From Corynebacterium incognita (GTDB lineage Bacteria > Actinomycetota > Actinomycetes > Mycobacteriales > Mycobacteriaceae), in contig NZ_CP059404.1 of the NCBI RefSeq assembly GCF_014217255.1, forward strand, positions 558,001-622,000: DNA of 64,000 nt, written 5' to 3'. Below, piece after piece: positions 18,109 through 25,928 of the stretch (position 1 is the first letter of the stretch; every line of letters begins with the position of its first letter). Below the pieces are notes generated by a model. The model had not been told where the DNA came from. It did not search any database and saw only the letters and a list, made by a program, of their open reading frames with translations. The translations under genes and the position numbers were made by a program.

Positions 18109-18999
18109 ATGAACGATCGGTCGAGTCAGTCGTCCGCTAGCTTAAGTAGCGCGTTGATCCTCGTCGAAGACGAAGGGTTGCGGAGCCTTAATGCACGCCC
18201 GAGCCTTCGGGACTATCTTCGCGGAATATGGGACAAAAGGCATTTCCTAATCGCTTACTCTCGAAGTCGGGCCATGCAAGCAGGAAGGGGAATGTATCTT
18301 GGAAAGCTGTGGGAAATACTGAACCCCCTCCTCCAAGTGGCGGTTTTTGCGGTAGTGTTTGGCGTCATTCTTAAAGTCAGTCGCGGAATGGACAACTACA
18401 TCGGCTTTCTGACGATAGGAGTTATCTTTTTCGGAATGCTAGGGCGAGGCCTGACCCAAGGCAACGGGCTAATAAAGTCGTCACGGGCCATGCTCTCCGC
18501 ATTTTCATTTCCAAGAGCCATTGTGCCTCTTTCAGCCAGTTTGAAAGGGGCGATCGACGACATCGCCCCAGCAATCGTAGCAATAGCTGCCGCCGCACTT
18601 TTGCAAATTTCATCCGGAATCAACTGGACTATTTTGCTTACAATTCCGCTCTTTATATTGATTCATGTGATGAGTGCTGGAATGACTCTAATCACCAGTC
18701 GGCTTACTGCCTTCGTTCCTGATCTAAAGGGAATTATTTCGACGTTACAACGCGGTCTCTTCTTTTTCTCCGGAGTCTTTTACGATGTAAGTCGATTCGC
18801 AGACCAACCAGTGCTGCGAGAAATTATGCTAGCTAACCCGTTTTACGGATTTTTGTCCTCGGTCCGCGAATGTGTTCTTTCGGGCACAGTCCCGCCCTCA
18901 AGCTCATGGTTTTACCTGTCGTGTTGGAGCTTCGGCACTTTCATTGGCGGTTTTCTATTTTTCTGGGCTGCGGAAGATCGGTACTCAAATGTTAAATAA
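18109..18999 (+). CDS. wzm: Polysaccharide ABC exporter permease (Wzm/TagG type)
   Basis: 296 residues with a cytosolic N-terminus, an amphipathic entry segment (RDYLRGIWDKRHFLIAYSRS) and six predicted membrane helices of the ABC-2 type. The segment MYLGKLWEILNPLLQVAVFAVVFG is typical of permeases that export undecaprenyl- or decaprenyl-linked glycans, such as Wzm, TagG and the mycobacterial galactan exporter. The ATG at 18109 follows GGAAGG by 9 bases; a TTG at 18100 is less likely. It overlaps the ATPase gene by 11 bases, so the two subunits are co-translated. It should move the finished glycan from the inner to the outer face of the membrane. The symbol is by analogy. Confidence 0.85.
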   Translation: MNDRSSQSSASLSSALILVEDEGLRSLNARPSLRDYLRGIWDKRHFLIAYSRSRAMQAGRGMYLGKLWEILNPLLQVAVFAVVFGVILKVSRGMDNYIGFLTIGVIFFGMLGRGLTQGNGLIKSSRAMLSAFSFPRAIVPLSASLKGAIDDIAPAIVAIAAAALLQISSGINWTILLTIPLFILIHVMSAGMTLITSRLTAFVPDLKGIISTLQRGLFFFSGVFYDVSRFADQPVLREIMLANPFYGFLSSVRECVLSGTVPPSSSWFYLSCWSFGTFIGGFLFFWAAEDRYSNVK

Positions 19000-19819
19000 G
19001 AACACGGTTGTCGCACGTAATCTTTCCAAAACTTATACCCTCTCAAAAAGTGGCTCTGAAGTTAGCCTTTTTGGAAAAAAGAATCGGATTACGGTGGAAG
19101 CACTAAAGGATGTGTCTTTTGTCGCCCGTGCTGGCGAGTCAATAGGTGTTGTAGGACATAACGGGGCTGGCAAATCAACGCTATTCCGCCTAATTTCGGG
19201 AGGTGAGTCGCCTACTACCGGGCAAATTTACGTTTCTTCTCAACCCACACTCCTTGGAGTTTCTTCTGCGCTCCAATCGCAGCTTTCCGGGCGAGTTAAT
19301 ATTCGTTTAGGGCTCCTTGCGATGGGCCTTTCTCCTGCAGAAGTAGAAAGCCGAGAGGCCTCAGTGTCCGAGTGGGCAGAAATCGGAGATGCGATTGACC
19401 GGCCACTGACGACTTACTCTTCGGGAATGCGGGCTCGCCTAGTCTTTGCAATTTCAACAGAGGTTCGCCGCGAGCTACTTCTCATCGACGAAGCTCTCTC
19501 TACTGGAGACAAAGCCTTCAAGGATAGGGCAACCGAAAGAATGGACTCTTTCCTAGATTCCTCTGGAACCGTTTTCTTAGTTTCGCACGGAGCGGGGACA
19601 ATCAAGGACTACTGCGACAGAGCGCTGTGGATTCACAATGGCGAAATCATTATGGACGACGATGCAACAGAAACTTCCAAAACGTACGTACGGTGGGCAC
19701 AGTATCGTTCAAAGAATATGGACAAATCAGCCAATTCCCTTTTGGAGGATTGCCGCAACGTCTACGTTAAACCTCAAATAGTGTTCGAATCCGAGGCCGT
19801 CAGCTATTTAGACTGGTGA
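18989..19819 (+). CDS. wzt: Polysaccharide ABC exporter ATPase (Wzt/TagH type)
   Basis: 276 residues forming one nucleotide-binding domain: Walker A GHNGAGKST, signature YSSGMRARL, Walker B ELLLIDEAL and the H-loop His in FLVSHGAG. The degenerate signature SSGM and the spacing match O-antigen and teichoic-acid exporters. The protein lacks the roughly 150-residue C-terminal carbohydrate-binding domain of E. coli O9a Wzt and has only about 40 residues after the core, so it probably does not check a chain terminus. The start is the ATG at 18989 inside the permease gene; upstream in-frame codons belong to that gene. It powers the preceding permease. Confidence 0.88.
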   Translation: MLNKNTVVARNLSKTYTLSKSGSEVSLFGKKNRITVEALKDVSFVARAGESIGVVGHNGAGKSTLFRLISGGESPTTGQIYVSSQPTLLGVSSALQSQLSGRVNIRLGLLAMGLSPAEVESREASVSEWAEIGDAIDRPLTTYSSGMRARLVFAISTEVRRELLLIDEALSTGDKAFKDRATERMDSFLDSSGTVFLVSHGAGTIKDYCDRALWIHNGEIIMDDDATETSKTYVRWAQYRSKNMDKSANSLLEDCRNVYVKPQIVFESEAVSYLDW

Positions 19820-19846
19820 TGTCCGGCCGAGTTAATATTAGTTTTC

Positions 19847-21340
19847 TTATACAACAGAGTTGGACACTTGTTTGAATCGCTTATTAAAAGCCTCCGCTGC
19901 GGATTCCCATGTCCGGCTAGACGCCCACTCAATACTGGCCCGCCGCAGCATCGAGAGTTCCTGGCCGTCTAAGTTCAAGACTTGTTTTATACCTTGCGCC
20001 AACGCCACCGCGTCATCGGGCGTGCAATACTGACCCAAGTTTCCCGTCACTTCTCGTAATGCTGGCAGATCTGTTGCAACAACTGGTATGCCGTAGGCAA
20101 GTGCGCGAAGTCCTTTCAAAGGAGTGACGTTTCGACAGACCTCCGTATCCCTCCTCGGTATCACGAAGACATCGAGCTTCTTATACCAATGTTCGGCCTC
20201 TTCAACCGGCACTCGACCTGGAAACTGTACTCGATCTTGAATTCCTAACTCGCGGACAAGCTTCTTGAGATCCGGAAGAATTCGCCCATCACCTACAATT
20301 AGGCACGAGACTCTCGGGGGGAGGTACGGAATGGCTTGCAAAAGCACTTCGAGTCCTTCGTAGTCAACCAACGAAGAAACTGTTCCAACAACCACCGACT
20401 CTTTGGCTTGAAATGGTCGAGGGTCAGCTGTTCGTAGGCGATCCAGTCCGATTTCGACTTCGGACTTAGTCACTGAATTAGGTACTACTACAATCTTTTC
20501 GCGCGGTATTCCCTGTGCCTCAATTTCTTCTTTCGATACTTGGCTCAGTACAAAAACGGAATCTGCTGCCCTCATCGCTGACAATTCGTACTCTGCAGCG
20601 GCCTTGTAGTAGCGAGACTCCCGCATTAAATGCTGTTGGTTTACGGGAAACTTAGAGAGCCACGTATTGTGTGGCTCGCCCCTAACCTCGTATGTCCAAG
20701 GAATCCCTAATATAGCGGCCGCTTGAGCTGCTATCCAAGCATTTCTGTCCCCGGTTGTAGTATGAATGACGTCAGCCTTAGACTCCCGCGCACGGTGAAC
20801 GAGGAATCGCACCATCTTCATATCTTCCGCAGCCTTTTTAGGCGGCAAGAACCACGAAGTTAGACGAATGTATGTAACAGTCCCCCAGCGATCCGCATAA
20901 CTAGAAGGAATCTTTCCGACAACATACGGATACTGGAATCTTGTTACTGGGAGCACTGAAAGACCTCCCGCTTCCATAGCTTCAAGAATTTTGTGAGAGC
21001 GCTCTGCATAACCAGACTGTGAATATGGATAGCTATTCGTCAAAAGCATTAGGACATGAGGCGCGCCGGTGGATAGAGGCTTCCTTTTCCCCGCCGAAGG
21101 AAAGGGCCGACACAGAAGTCGAGCATCTGTATTAAGCATTCTTTCCTCAGCACCAGACGAAACCTTACGCCAAGGCTTTGATTCAACAAGCTTCCTAAGA
21201 ACTAAACCAACCCTAAAACTCGATTGGCTTAAACGTTCAGAAGCTTTTTCTACAGTCAGAAATGGTTCTCTGCTGATCAATGCCAACAGCGTAAGGCCTA
21301 ATCTAAACCACTTTTGAAGGTTGTCTTGTATCGAGAACAT
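19847..21340 (-). CDS. Glycosyltransferase family 4 protein with N-terminal extension
   Basis: 497 residues. The first 95 form a basic, partly helical extension. A GT4 domain follows: VLMLLTNSYPYSQSGYAERSH as the N-terminal glycine-rich loop, IHTTTGDRNAWIAAQAA, VVVPNSVTKSEV, VGTVSSLVDYEGLEVLLQA, CLIVGDGRILPDL and VFVIPRRDTEVCRNVTPLKGLRALAYGIPVVAT (donor site). I chose the ATG at 21340, five bases after the stop of the preceding gene on the same strand, although its ribosome site is weak; a TTG lies three codons earlier. It faces the end of the exporter operon. It is likely another cytoplasmic-side transferase of the polysaccharide. Confidence 0.8.
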   Translation of the reverse strand: MFSIQDNLQKWFRLGLTLLALISREPFLTVEKASERLSQSSFRVGLVLRKLVESKPWRKVSSGAEERMLNTDARLLCRPFPSAGKRKPLSTGAPHVLMLLTNSYPYSQSGYAERSHKILEAMEAGGLSVLPVTRFQYPYVVGKIPSSYADRWGTVTYIRLTSWFLPPKKAAEDMKMVRFLVHRARESKADVIHTTTGDRNAWIAAQAAAILGIPWTYEVRGEPHNTWLSKFPVNQQHLMRESRYYKAAAEYELSAMRAADSVFVLSQVSKEEIEAQGIPREKIVVVPNSVTKSEVEIGLDRLRTADPRPFQAKESVVVGTVSSLVDYEGLEVLLQAIPYLPPRVSCLIVGDGRILPDLKKLVRELGIQDRVQFPGRVPVEEAEHWYKKLDVFVIPRRDTEVCRNVTPLKGLRALAYGIPVVATDLPALREVTGNLGQYCTPDDAVALAQGIKQVLNLDGQELSMLRRASIEWASSRTWESAAEAFNKRFKQVSNSVV

Positions 21341-21345
21341 GGCGA

Positions 21346-22638
21346 TCAACCGTTGCGTATTTGAGCGAAAAAACGTTCCAATAGCTCCGCTGTAACGTTT
21401 GTCCGTTGTTTAGTAACCCATTCTTTCCCGGTTTCGGAGACGTTAAGCAGGCCAGGTTCCTCAATCAACTGTGCCCAGCGCCGTGAGAGTTGTGATGGGT
21501 TCTCAGGCTCGACTACCGTTCCTGCGTCGGCTGCAGAAACGAGTTGGGCGGCTTCTCCACCAACTACAGCAGTTATGTGTATGTTATGTTCCATTAACTC
21601 ATAAAGTTTGGAAGGAACAGCCTTGCGTAACGCCGGCCAATCGGTCAAGTGCACAAGTGCTGTGTCTGCCCAGAGGTAATGCTCTTCTAAAGAATCGGCC
21701 TCAGCCCGAGGGAAGAATTCGATAAAATCCTTCAGATCTACTGAGCTCCGGACCAATTGGTCTCGCGCGGCGCCGGTTCCAACGAAGCGTAAATGGACGT
21801 TGTACCCGTTAGCGCGACATTCGCGTAGTGCGTCGATAGCATTGGTCAAATTTTGGGCACGCCCCAGGGTTCCTGCATACAATACGTTTAGCTGGCTTAG
21901 TGAATCGTGCTGCTGTCTCGTACCTTTCTGCTCATGTGAGGTCTCAGAAGGAAATACGTTTCTGACTAAAAGAAGCTGCTGCTTTCCGTTTCCCTTATGC
22001 TTCTCTTCAAGCTCTTTGAGAAGTTCGCTGGAGGTCAAAATAACTCCGGATGCTCTTCGCAAAGACCAATCGAGCGCGCGTTTTGTTGTCCAAAGCAAAA
22101 GCTGCAACGGCCCCTTTGAAAGGACTTTTTCCCGCAAGGACTTGTGGCCGAGGCTTTTATTCCAATGCCGCGACTCTTCCAAAAGTTCAGGCCACGCATC
22201 TCGAAGGTCGATCACGTATGGCCTGTTGAATGCTCGGCCAAGTATCTGGGCAACGATAGCAGTGGGTAAAGCTGGCACCGTACCAACCACCACATCGGGT
22301 GAAAAGTCTTGAGTCCGCTTAAGGCTGCATCCAACGTAAAGAGTCGTCAATGCCACGATTGCTTGATTGAGGATTCGGCTCGTTAAGGACCGTGTATCAG
22401 GTACAAACCCTACACGGTAGATAGTTTCGCGGCTCTTGAGCGGCTCCCGACGTTTTCCGCTGCGGAACACTTGCTTCGCCCAGCGCCTCCAGGTAACTTT
22501 GCGCTCGTAATGGGGCGGAGGAGCCAATACAACTAATTCGTGCCCCGCACTGATCAAAAGGTCACTGAGCCAGTTCCAACGTCGCTGGGGAATACCGTTC
22601 TCAGGTGACCAGTACTGCGAGACTACTAAGATTTTCAC
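21346..22638 (-). CDS. Glycosyltransferase family 4 protein (WcaI/FnlL-like)
   Basis: 430 residues. The N-terminus KILVVSQYWSPENGIPQRRWNWLSDLL, with ELVVLAPPPHYERK following, is typical of GT4 enzymes annotated as fucosyl- or N-acetylaminosugar transferases in capsule clusters. YVIDLRDAWPELLEES, LNVLYAGTLGRAQNL and VPSKLYELMEHN mark the acceptor loop, the donor-domain entry and the donor site. The GTG at 22638 is chosen with GGGCGAG upstream; starts further out would overlap the tRNA gene. It sits at the head of a two-gene unit with the next glycosyltransferase. UDP-ManNAc or ManNAcA is an attractive donor given wecBC nearby, but this is inference. Confidence 0.8.
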   Translation of the reverse strand: MKILVVSQYWSPENGIPQRRWNWLSDLLISAGHELVVLAPPPHYERKVTWRRWAKQVFRSGKRREPLKSRETIYRVGFVPDTRSLTSRILNQAIVALTTLYVGCSLKRTQDFSPDVVVGTVPALPTAIVAQILGRAFNRPYVIDLRDAWPELLEESRHWNKSLGHKSLREKVLSKGPLQLLLWTTKRALDWSLRRASGVILTSSELLKELEEKHKGNGKQQLLLVRNVFPSETSHEQKGTRQQHDSLSQLNVLYAGTLGRAQNLTNAIDALRECRANGYNVHLRFVGTGAARDQLVRSSVDLKDFIEFFPRAEADSLEEHYLWADTALVHLTDWPALRKAVPSKLYELMEHNIHITAVVGGEAAQLVSAADAGTVVEPENPSQLSRRWAQLIEEPGLLNVSETGKEWVTKQRTNVTAELLERFFAQIRNG

Positions 22639-22686
22639 TATCACTCGCCCAATTCTTGTCGATGATAGACTATAGAGAATACAAGT

Positions 22687-22763
22687 TGGTGGGGCCACCG
22701 GGGCTCGAACCCGGGACCAACGGATTATGAGTCCGTAGCTCTAACCGACTGAGCTATAGCCCC
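22687..22763 (-). tRNA. tRNA with CAT anticodon (elongator Met or Ile2)
   Basis: The minus strand folds as a full tRNA. Acceptor GGGGCTA pairs with TGGCCCC (one G-T pair); the D-arm lies in TAGCTCAGTCGGTTAGAGC; the anticodon arm is ACGGA-CTCATAA-TCCGT; the T-arm is CCGGG-TTCGAGC-CCCGG; discriminator A and an encoded CCA (22687-22689) complete it. The anticodon CAT serves elongator Met or, after lysidine modification by TilS, the AUA-reading Ile2. The TTGGTC after the anticodon stem and the GGGGC acceptor recall bacterial Ile2, but I cannot decide by eye. Confidence 0.95.
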
Positions 22764-22783
22764 TTTGGATTCCTCAACGGGTA

Positions 22784-22789
22784 AGTATA
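22784..22789 (-). promoter_or_regulatory. Possible -10 box of the CAT tRNA
   Basis: TATACT on the minus strand lies 20 bases before the mature tRNA 5' end, a usual distance for a tRNA promoter. The matching -35 region is poor (TTTTGT). Confidence 0.4.
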
Positions 22790-22839
22790 CGGAGAGTGAA
22801 GCAAAAACAAAAATGCTCCACACCCCTCATCCATATCGC

Positions 22840-24105
22840 TTAAGCCCAAACGCCCTTGGTATCGATAACCTTTTTACCAGCGAGTTTACTCTTATCCAAG
22901 GCTACAAACTGCTTATGATTAACCAAAAGAACTACCAAGTCCGCAGCTTCAATAGCGCGATCCATTGACTGAAGGGAAACATTGTCTTGAGCTTCTAGCT
23001 TCGCGGGAAGCTCACTAATGTTGGGTTCCACGACTCGAATATCGAACTTGGGGTTATCCTCCGCCAGGCTCCGTACAATTTCCAGAGACGGGGACTCCCT
23101 CAGGTCATCAATATCGTTCTTGAATGCAATACCAAGTGCTGCAATCACTGGCGAGGTCTCCCCGTTTACAGCTTCAAGAACTTTCCTTATGACCCAATTA
23201 GGCTTCTCGTCGTTAATCAGTCGTGAAGTCTTGATTATGCGAGCTTCTTCGGGCACAGCAGACACGATGAACCAAGGATCAACCGCGATGCAATGCCCTC
23301 CTACACCTGGGCCGGGTTGAAGGATGTTAACACGTGGATGATGATTCGCAAGATCGATCAATTCCCATACGTCAATGCCGAGTTTGTCACTGATAATGGA
23401 CAGTTCATTAGCGAATGCAATGTTCACATCTCGGAAAGAATTTTCCGTTAGCTTGGCCATTTCAGCAGTGGTTGCATCGGTCTTGAGCAGCTCCGCAGAA
23501 CAGAACGTAGAATACAAAGCAACAGCAAGCTCAGTAGCTTTATCAGTCAGCCCACCAATTACCCTATCGTTGCTTTCCATCTCTTCCATGATCCGCCCAG
23601 GAAGAACCCTTTCGGGACAGTGTGCGACAAAAATAGCGTTCTCCTGGCTATCATCCAAAGTCAGATCTGGCCGCAGCTCAATGATCTTGGAAGCCATCGA
23701 TTCGGTAGTTTTCGGCGGAACCGTAGATTCCAATACCACTAGAGCTCCCGGTTCCAAGAAAGGGGCAATGGCTTCAACAGCGGAATCGATGTACTTGGTA
23801 TCTACGGCGTAGCCTCCCATAAAAGGAGTAGGTACACAGATGATGTACGCATCCGCCGATATTTGAGTGGACTGGGCAGTCAAAAGACCTTCTTTGACCA
23901 CTTTTTCCATGAGCACGTCAAAGCCCGGCTCAAAAAAGGGCACTTGGCCGTCATTAATCAACTCCACCGTTCTAGGGTTGACATCTACACCAACCACCGG
24001 CACGCCCTTTGACGCAATGAAAGCGGCAGTCGGCAAACCGATATAACCCAAGCCGACTACACAAACTTTTTCAAACTCAGCCGTTGCACCTGTCACTGAA
24101 ACCAC
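22840..24105 (-). CDS. wecC: UDP-N-acetyl-D-mannosamine dehydrogenase
   Basis: About 421 residues of the UDP-glucose/GDP-mannose dehydrogenase family. The enzyme oxidises UDP-ManNAc to UDP-ManNAcA with two NAD+. Seen are the Rossmann motif VVGLGYIGLPTAAF, the middle-domain signature FCSAELLKTDATTAEMAKLTENSFRDVNIAFANEL and the catalytic cysteine in GPGVGGHCIAVDPWF, then the C-terminal UDP-binding domain. The pattern fits the WecC type rather than UDP-glucose dehydrogenase. The GTG at 24105 follows GAGAAAGG; an ATG at 24135 is an alternative. Its partner epimerase wecB lies beyond tRNA-Asn and an IS element on the same strand. Together they supply ManNAcA for the surface glycan. The AT-rich composition matches the island. 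Confidence 0.9.
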   Translation of the reverse strand: MVSVTGATAEFEKVCVVGLGYIGLPTAAFIASKGVPVVGVDVNPRTVELINDGQVPFFEPGFDVLMEKVVKEGLLTAQSTQISADAYIICVPTPFMGGYAVDTKYIDSAVEAIAPFLEPGALVVLESTVPPKTTESMASKIIELRPDLTLDDSQENAIFVAHCPERVLPGRIMEEMESNDRVIGGLTDKATELAVALYSTFCSAELLKTDATTAEMAKLTENSFRDVNIAFANELSIISDKLGIDVWELIDLANHHPRVNILQPGPGVGGHCIAVDPWFIVSAVPEEARIIKTSRLINDEKPNWVIRKVLEAVNGETSPVIAALGIAFKNDIDDLRESPSLEIVRSLAEDNPKFDIRVVEPNISELPAKLEAQDNVSLQSMDRAIEAADLVVLLVNHKQFVALDKSKLAGKKVIDTKGVWA

Positions 24106-24292
24106 GAATTCCTTTCTCAGAATTGTTCTGTGCATTCATATTACACTGGGGTGCCCCCCTCCCGACGCTGGGCCCTCTAATTCCACCATCAAACATCCCA
24201 TTATCTACAACTAACAGAAATGGCTTGTACCAGGCGATTTGTAAACCTACAGAGATGGGATATATAGTTAGTTCTCGTTGCGGAACAGAAAG

Positions 24293-24298
24293 TACAAT
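24293..24298 (+). promoter_or_regulatory. Possible -10 box of tRNA-Asn
   Basis: TACAAT lies 22 bases before the mature 5' end of tRNA-Asn. No clear -35 hexamer stands at the usual distance. Confidence 0.35.
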
Positions 24299-24320
24299 AA
24301 GGAAAACTGCCCCAAAATAT

Positions 24321-24393
24321 TCCTCCATAGCTCAGTTGGCAGAGCATTCGACTGTTAATCGAAGGGTCACTGGTTCGAGCCCAGTTGGAGGAG
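24321..24393 (+). tRNA. tRNA-Asn(GTT)
   Basis: Acceptor TCCTCCA pairs with TGGAGGA; D-arm in TAGCTCAGTTGGCAGAGC; anticodon arm TTCGA-CTGTTAA-TCGAA with anticodon GTT; T-arm ACTGG-TTCGAGC-CCAGT; discriminator G. The CCA is not encoded. It lies where the AT-rich island meets an IS3 element and is itself intact. A terminator follows. Confidence 0.97.
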
Positions 24394-24397
24394 CAAC

Positions 24398-24425
24398 AAA
24401 CCCCCGCCGTTCACAGCGGGGGTTT
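24398..24425 (+). terminator. Terminator of tRNA-Asn
   Basis: Stem CCCCCGC (24401-24407) / GCGGGGG (24416-24422), extended by AAA/TTT, around an 8-base loop, followed by TTTCTCGTTTT. It is a good factor-independent terminator directly after the tRNA. Confidence 0.8.
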
Positions 24426-24500
24426 CTCGTTTTCATTGCCGTAAATCTCGGGTTAAGTAGCAAGAAGGGCATTCGGACGAAATCTTGGAGGATTTCCCGT

Positions 24501-24959
24501 ATGACTAACGTGCGATACACAGATGCCCAGCGGCTCAAGGCATTAGAAGTATTCGATAGAACACAATCTGCTACCAAGACCGTTCGTGAGTTGGGCTACC
24601 CAGGCCGTTGGACACTCCATCGATGGATCAGAGAGCGTGATGAACCCCCAGCTGCCCCCATTCGGCGTACGACCTTAAAGCGCTACCCACTTGCGACAAA
24701 GCTCAAAGCCGTTGAGCTCTTCACCGCCGGTATGTCTCCTGACGCCATCGCATCTGAGCTTTCGCTGAACTCGAAAAAGAGCGTCTACGCTTGGGCCCAA
24801 CGATTCCGCGAAGAAGAAAGGTGGGGCTTGATGAGCGCAACTGAACGCAAACAGTCTGCCGGCATTGTCACTCGTAAAGCCTTTGAGAAATCGCTTCCAG
24901 ATGATGCGGCTGAACTCAAGAAGCTGGCAGCACGCCTATCAGCGGAAAGACCATGTTAG
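24501..24959 (+). pseudogene. IS3-family OrfA, frameshifted near its end
   Basis: 152 residues with two helix-turn-helix units (RYTDAQRLKALEVFD..., then RYPLATKLKAVELFTAG) and a leucine-rich C-terminal helix, as in DNA-binding OrfA proteins with a duplicated HTH. The ATG at 24501 follows GGAGGA. The frame ends with SAERPC, but the expected continuation MLEKELEALKK is found one frame away from 24953, so one base is missing around 24942-24951. The usual slippery site lies only in that second frame. Confidence 0.75.
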
Positions 24960-25880
24960 AGAAAGAACTGGAAGCATTAAAAAAGACGACAGCATCGCCC
25001 CTGCCAACCTCAGTAACAAGTTCAAAGCCATTGTGGTCGATGCGTTACGGTCTTCTTTTCCAATGTCGTTGTTGCTCGACATTGTTGGTCTTTCTTCATC
25101 CAGCTTCTATTACCAGCTCAAAGCCCTAAATGGCCCGTCAAAATATGCAGAACTGACAGAGGTGGTAACCAAAATCGTCGAGCATTCTGGATTCAGCTAT
25201 GGATATCGTCGCGTATGGATCCAGCTGAAGAAACTGGGTATCAAGGTCAGGGAGAAAGTCGTGCGTCGAATCATCTCTACCAAAGGACTCACGGTGCGCT
25301 ACGTGAAGAAAAGGCGTCGCTATTTGTCCTATCGTGGTGAGATTTAGGATGCCCCACCGAATCTGGTTAAACGAAATTTTCATGCCGAAGCGCCGGGTTT
25401 ACTGTGGTTGACGGATATTTCCGAGTTTCCTGCTGATGACGGGAAAAATACTTCTCGGCGTTAGTGGACTGTTTCGATGGAAAGATTGTCGGGGCAACAA
25501 CGCGCCGACACCCTAATCAGCAGCTTGCCGACGACTGTCTGAAGCAGGCGCTTGAAAATAATGCACCGCCAGACCCCGCAAAATTAGTAATCCATTCCGA
25601 TCGAGGTTGCCATTTTCGGGGCAACAGTTGGATTCAAGCCTCACAGGACATCGGCTTTACGCGTTTGATGTCGAAGAAGGGATGTTCACCCGACAATTCA
25701 GCGTGCGAGGGATTGTTCGGCAGAATGAAAAATGAGATGTTCTATGGACGTAAGTGGCCCCATTGTGATGAATTGGAGCAAGCAATTCATGAATATGTTG
25801 GCTTCTATAACGAACATAGAATCAAGCTTGAGTTCGATGGATTAAGCATCAATCAACGCAGGCGCGAACTGCTACTCTGA
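24953..25880 (+). pseudogene. IS3-family OrfB transposase with in-frame stop and frameshift
   Basis: The reading after the slippery heptamer gives KDDSIAPANLSNKFKAIVVDALRS, the GYRRVWIQLKK HTH_21 region and up to SYRGEI, where a TAG stops at 25345-25347. The frame goes on with DAPPNLVKRNFHAEAPGLLWLTDISEFPADDGK (first catalytic Asp). It then needs one extra base in the A-run at 25444-25448 to enter SALVDCFDGKIVG, VIHSDRGCHFR (second Asp) and NSACEGLFGRMKNEMFY (Glu), ending at 25880. Two lesions make a functional transposase very unlikely. Confidence 0.8.
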
Positions 25881-25928
25881 ACATTCCTCAAAAATGTCCG
25901 CATCCCCTTTTTCTTTACTTAACCCCGA

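Larger units (their letters stand above)
24450..25925 (+). mobile_element. Degenerate IS3-family insertion sequence between tRNA-Asn and wecB
   Basis: Imperfect terminal inverted repeats bound the element. The left end starts GGGTTAAGTAGCAAGAAGGG at 24450; the right end, read inward on the other strand from 25925, starts GGGTTAAGTAAAGAAAAAGG. Both have CGGAC about 25 bases in. Inside are orfA and orfB in the usual order, with an A-AAA-AAG slippery heptamer at 24979-24985 for -1 frameshifting. Both frames carry lesions, so it is probably immobile. I see no clear target-site duplication. It splits wecB from wecC. Confidence 0.8.

Noticed and set aside
22639..22698. Extended N-terminus for the glycosyltransferase at 21346-22638
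   Set aside because: The extension overlaps the mature tRNA and is not like the family. The GTG at 22638 matches the conserved N-terminus.
24321..24393. tRNA-Asn as the attachment site of the glycan island
   Set aside because: I could find no second copy of its 3' end in the window. It remains possible, but the sequence gives no direct support.
24084..24500. Plus-strand open frame running through tRNA-Asn into IS3 OrfA
   Set aside because: It crosses a tRNA gene, its terminator and the IS end. The OrfA start at 24501 with GGAGGA is clear.
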